Shown: positions 61,905 through 64,000 of the stretch, in pieces
Numbering within the stretch: the stretch's first letter is position 1
How the letters are laid out: every line of letters starts with the position of its first letter
Assembly (NCBI RefSeq): GCF_014269225.2
Contig: NZ_CP077097.1
Location: forward strand, 5,281,001 to 5,345,000
Reading direction: 5' to 3'
DNA: 64,000 nucleotides
DNA from: Pseudomonas anuradhapurensis
GTDB taxonomy: Bacteria > Pseudomonadota > Gammaproteobacteria > Pseudomonadales > Pseudomonadaceae
Notes under the pieces: generated by a model
Told to the model about the DNA's origin: nothing
Seen by the model: the letters and a program-made list of their open reading frames with translations, nothing else
The model's database searches: none
Position numbers and translations under genes: made by a program

Positions 61905-62390
61905 ATGGAACCTGGAAACGCCCAGCTGAGCATGACCGTCCTGATGACCCCGGACATGGCCAACTTTTCTGGCAACGTACATGGCGGCACCCTGCTCAAG
62001 TACCTCGACGAAGTGGCCTATGCGTGCGCCAGCCGCTATGCCGGCAGCTATGTGGTCACCCTGTCGGTCGACCAGGTTATCTTCCGCGAGCCGGTACACG
62101 TGGGTGAACTGGTGACCTTCCTGGCGTCGGTCAACTACACCGGCAACACCTCGATGGAGGTGGGCATCAAGGTGGTGACCGAGAATATCCGTGAACGCTC
62201 GGTGCGCCATTCCAACAGCTGCTTCTTCACCATGGTCGCGGTCGACGACAACCGTCGCCCGGTACCGGTACCACCCCGCCAGCCGCAAAGCAGCGAGGAG
62301 AAGCGCCGCTTCCTGCAGGGCCAGCAGCGCCGGCAGATCCGCCAGGAGCTGGAAAAGCGCTACCAGGACCTGAAGACCGACGCCATTTAA
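61905..62390 (+). CDS. Acyl-CoA thioesterase, hotdog family (BFIT type)
   Basis: From the ATG at 61905 the product is 161 residues with one hotdog domain: [28 protein letters not shown] with the catalytic Asp, and [14 protein letters not shown]-terminal basic tail ([20 protein letters not shown]) may mediate oligomer contacts. It hydrolyses acyl-CoAs; chain length unknown. A GTG at 61836 with AGGGG upstream would add 23 residues of low-complexity sequence; the conserved N-terminus favours 61905. The stop overlaps the convergent pdxY stop by 4 bp. Confidence 0.86.
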   Translation: MEPGNAQLSMTVLMTPDMANFSGNVHGGTLLKYLDEVAYACASRYAGSYVVTLSVDQVIFREPVHVGELVTFLASVNYTGNTSMEVGIKVVTENIRERSVRHSNSCFFTMVAVDDNRRPVPVPPRQPQSSEEKRRFLQGQQRRQIRQELEKRYQDLKTDAI

Positions 62391-63259
62391 AGCGTCAGCA
62401 ACTGCGCCTCGAAGCGCACCCGTGGGTGCGCGATGCGGTCCTGGGCCCGCACCAGTTGCAACTCGTAGCTGGCGCAGGCCTGGGTTTCCAGCAGCACTTC
62501 GTGCACGGCCGCAGCGCTGTATTCGAACGCCTGTAGCCAGCTGTCGCCAAGCAGCACGCGGGCCAGGAACAGGCCCGAGGTCAGGTCGCCCACCCCAACC
62601 GGCTGCCGCGGGAACGCCAGCAGCGGGCGACGCAGGTGCCAGCTGTGCTCGGCGGTCACCAGCAGCATCTCGAACTGGTCTTCGGCCCGCCCCGGGTAGG
62701 CCAGGTGCTTGACCAGTACCACCTGCGGCCCGCGCTGCAGCAGGCTGCGCGCCATGCGCACGCAGTCCTCCAGCGACTGCGCACGGCGCCCACAGAAGCT
62801 GTCCAGCTCCAACTGGTTGGGGCACAGGATGTCAGCCGTGGCGGCCGCTTCGTCGAGCAGGAACTCGCTGACTTCCGCCGGCACGATGCAGCCCTTCTCC
62901 GGGTGCCCCATGACTGGATCACACAAGTACAAAGCCTTTGGGTTTACCGCCTTGATCCGCGCGACCCCCGCCAGAATCGCCCGGCCTTGCTCGGCACTGC
63001 CCAGGTAGCCGGACAACACCGCGTCGCAATTGCCCAGTTCGCCAATGTTGGAAATGCCTTCCACCAACGCAGGAATTTGCGCCGGAGCAAGCACTTCACC
63101 CGCCCACTGGCCATACTGTGTGTGGTTGGAGAACTGCACGGTATTGAGCGGCCAGGCATTGATCCCGATACGCTGCATGGGGAACACCGCCGCGCTGTTG
63201 CCGGCGTGGCCGAACACCACGTGGGACTGGATGGCGAGCAGGTGCGGAGTACGTTTCAT
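62387..63259 (-). CDS. pdxY: Pyridoxal kinase PdxY
   Basis: The 290-residue kinase of the ribokinase superfamily has [20 protein letters not shown] near the N-terminus, [16 protein letters not shown] in the middle, and [16 protein letters not shown] with the anion-hole Gly-Asp near residue 223. It phosphorylates pyridoxal in vitamin B6 salvage. The frame extends to 63379, but the conserved N-terminus starts at the ATG at 63259. It is convergent with the thioesterase gene (4-bp overlap) and divergent from the DUF3301 gene. Confidence 0.95.
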   Translation of the reverse strand: MKRTPHLLAIQSHVVFGHAGNSAAVFPMQRIGINAWPLNTVQFSNHTQYGQWAGEVLAPAQIPALVEGISNIGELGNCDAVLSGYLGSAEQGRAILAGVARIKAVNPKALYLCDPVMGHPEKGCIVPAEVSEFLLDEAAATADILCPNQLELDSFCGRRAQSLEDCVRMARSLLQRGPQVVLVKHLAYPGRAEDQFEMLLVTAEHSWHLRRPLLAFPRQPVGVGDLTSGLFLARVLLGDSWLQAFEYSAAAVHEVLLETQACASYELQLVRAQDRIAHPRVRFEAQLLTL

Positions 63260-63379
63260 GCGGGAGATTTCCAAAGCTGTTTCAAGGATTGTGCGCAACG
63301 CAGTATGGACTCGATTGCCACCTGTACGACAGGCCAGGGACGCAGTTAAGCTGGATCGACCTGTTTGGAGCAGATGCAA

Positions 63380-63772
63380 ATGTTGACCCTGGAAAACCTC
63401 TTAGTCCTGATGCTGGTAGCCACGGCAGGCGCCTGGCTGTGGCACAACCACGGTTTGCGTGAAAAAGCCCTGGAACGGGTCAAACAGCACTGCGCCAAAC
63501 TCGACCTCGAGTTGCTCGACGATGCCGTCGCGCTCAAGCGCATCGCCTTTGTCCGTGACGCCAATGGCCGCAAGCGCCTGGCGCGCGTCTATGCCTTCGA
63601 ATTCACGGTTACCGGTGAGCAACGCCATCCCGGTACCATAACCCAGTTCGGCGCCCACAGCGTGCAGATCGAACTGGCGCCCTATCCGTTCGAAATCAAG
63701 ACCCCTCCTCGCGCCGACAATGTCATCGAGATGCAGCAGTGGCGCCAGGAGCACAACCGTTGGCGCAACTGA
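63380..63772 (+). CDS. DUF3301-like single-pass membrane protein
   Basis: From the ATG at 63380 the product is 130 residues: one N-terminal membrane helix ([15 protein letters not shown]) and a soluble domain with [26 protein letters not shown] and [17 protein letters not shown], matching the DUF3301 pattern I recall. Function is unknown. GGAG lies 9 nt before 63380 and only 3 nt before an in-frame ATG at 63374. It ends directly against the convergent CobW-like gene (stops are adjacent). Confidence 0.78.
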   Translation: MLTLENLLVLMLVATAGAWLWHNHGLREKALERVKQHCAKLDLELLDDAVALKRIAFVRDANGRKRLARVYAFEFTVTGEQRHPGTITQFGAHSVQIELAPYPFEIKTPPRADNVIEMQQWRQEHNRWRN

Positions 63773-64000
63773 TCAGCTGACGCGGCACTCGCTCAAACCG
63801 GCTTGTAACGCCGGCTGCGACTGTGGCTGGTCGAAAATCAGCTCGATGCGGGTATCCCGGCGCCAGTCGCTGGGCTGCCAGATGGGCATGTCGCCGTTCA
63901 GGCCATTGAATGATTGCCAGCCTTCCACGGTGTGGATAACCCCTTTCGCACGCCGCCATGGCCAGGCGTGCAGGAACGCCAGCAGCCGCTGTGGATAAAA
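63773..64000 (-). CDS. CobW-like GTPase/metal chaperone (C-terminal part, 5' end outside window)
   Basis: The - strand encodes 75 residues to the stop at 63773, with no start in the window. The segment PQRLLAFLHAWPWRRAKG and the ending DWRRDTRIELIFDQP resemble the CobW C-terminal domain (RLHxFLxxW then RxxELVFIG). The GTPase domain would lie beyond the window. CobW/ZNG1 proteins deliver zinc or cobalt. Two exact TGTGGATAA (DnaA-box) 9-mers occur in this short piece. Confidence 0.7.
   Translation of the reverse strand, partial: FYPQRLLAFLHAWPWRRAKGVIHTVEGWQSFNGLNGDMPIWQPSDWRRDTRIELIFDQPQSQPALQAGLSECRVS

Overview
The window is a 64 kb stretch of core chromosome from a Pseudomonas of the P. putida group. 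Reasons: GC-rich coding with almost no gaps; the order rpoZ-spoT-ridA, exbB-exbD-tonB, oxyR-recG, rubredoxin/rubredoxin reductase, ubiC-ubiA, phoB-phoR, pstS-pstCAB-phoU, purE-purK, aspA, two-subunit pyruvate carboxylase, a second zwf, uvrD and pdxY; and many paired palindromes of the P. putida REP type. From memory this matches roughly PP_5298-PP_5360 of KT2440, on the parA/gidA side of the replication origin; no search was run. No prophage, insertion sequence, CRISPR array, rRNA or tRNA was seen.

Layout. 0-3 kb: polyamine catabolism (gamma-glutamyl hydrolase, glutamine synthetase-like enzyme) and a divergent LysR gene. 3.3-7 kb: rpoZ-spoT-ridA (stringent response, enamine detoxification) and a lipoprotein. 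7-10.4 kb: an epimerase and the TonB energy-transducing system. 10.4-15 kb: oxyR-recG and a YbaK-HDOD protein. 15-19.6 kb: SCP2-like protein, HU, rubredoxin system, ubiquinone genes, a secreted-repeat protein. 19.6-32.6 kb: phosphate control, with phoBR on the + strand and pstS-pstCAB-phoU on the - strand, broken by a CNNM/CorC protein, an M23 protein and a response regulator. Three Pho-box-like repeats are visible, before phoB, pstS and pstC. 32.7-39.4 kb: MFS transporter, thioesterase, mutarotase-like protein, small envelope proteins, purEK and a LysR gene. 39.6-44.5 kb: aspartase, an AraC gene, and acetylpolyamine deacetylase with a polyamine-binding protein. 44.6-48 kb: a MocR regulator divergent from a PaiB-GNAT-GNAT operon. 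48-52.7 kb: pyruvate carboxylase and its LysR regulator. 52.9-58 kb: an RpiR/HexR-like regulator divergent from zwf, a small unknown gene, and uvrD. 58-64 kb: Tim44-like protein, SMI1/KNR4 protein, CPA2 antiporter, thioesterase, pdxY, a DUF3301 protein and the 3' part of a CobW-like gene.

The most unusual signal is in the MocR regulator gene. Five TGTGGATAA-like 9-mers (DnaA-box core) repeat with an exact 12-bp period in the linker between its DNA-binding and aminotransferase domains, and the same gene carries four more exact or one-mismatch boxes. This could be a DnaA-titrating or replication-control locus hidden in a coding sequence. Other points for follow-up are a strong intrinsic terminator inside the purE leader, a 63-nt hairpin that buries the Shine-Dalgarno site of the gene after zwf, a terminator 38 nt before the CNNM/CorC gene, and a Pho box between pstS and pstC.
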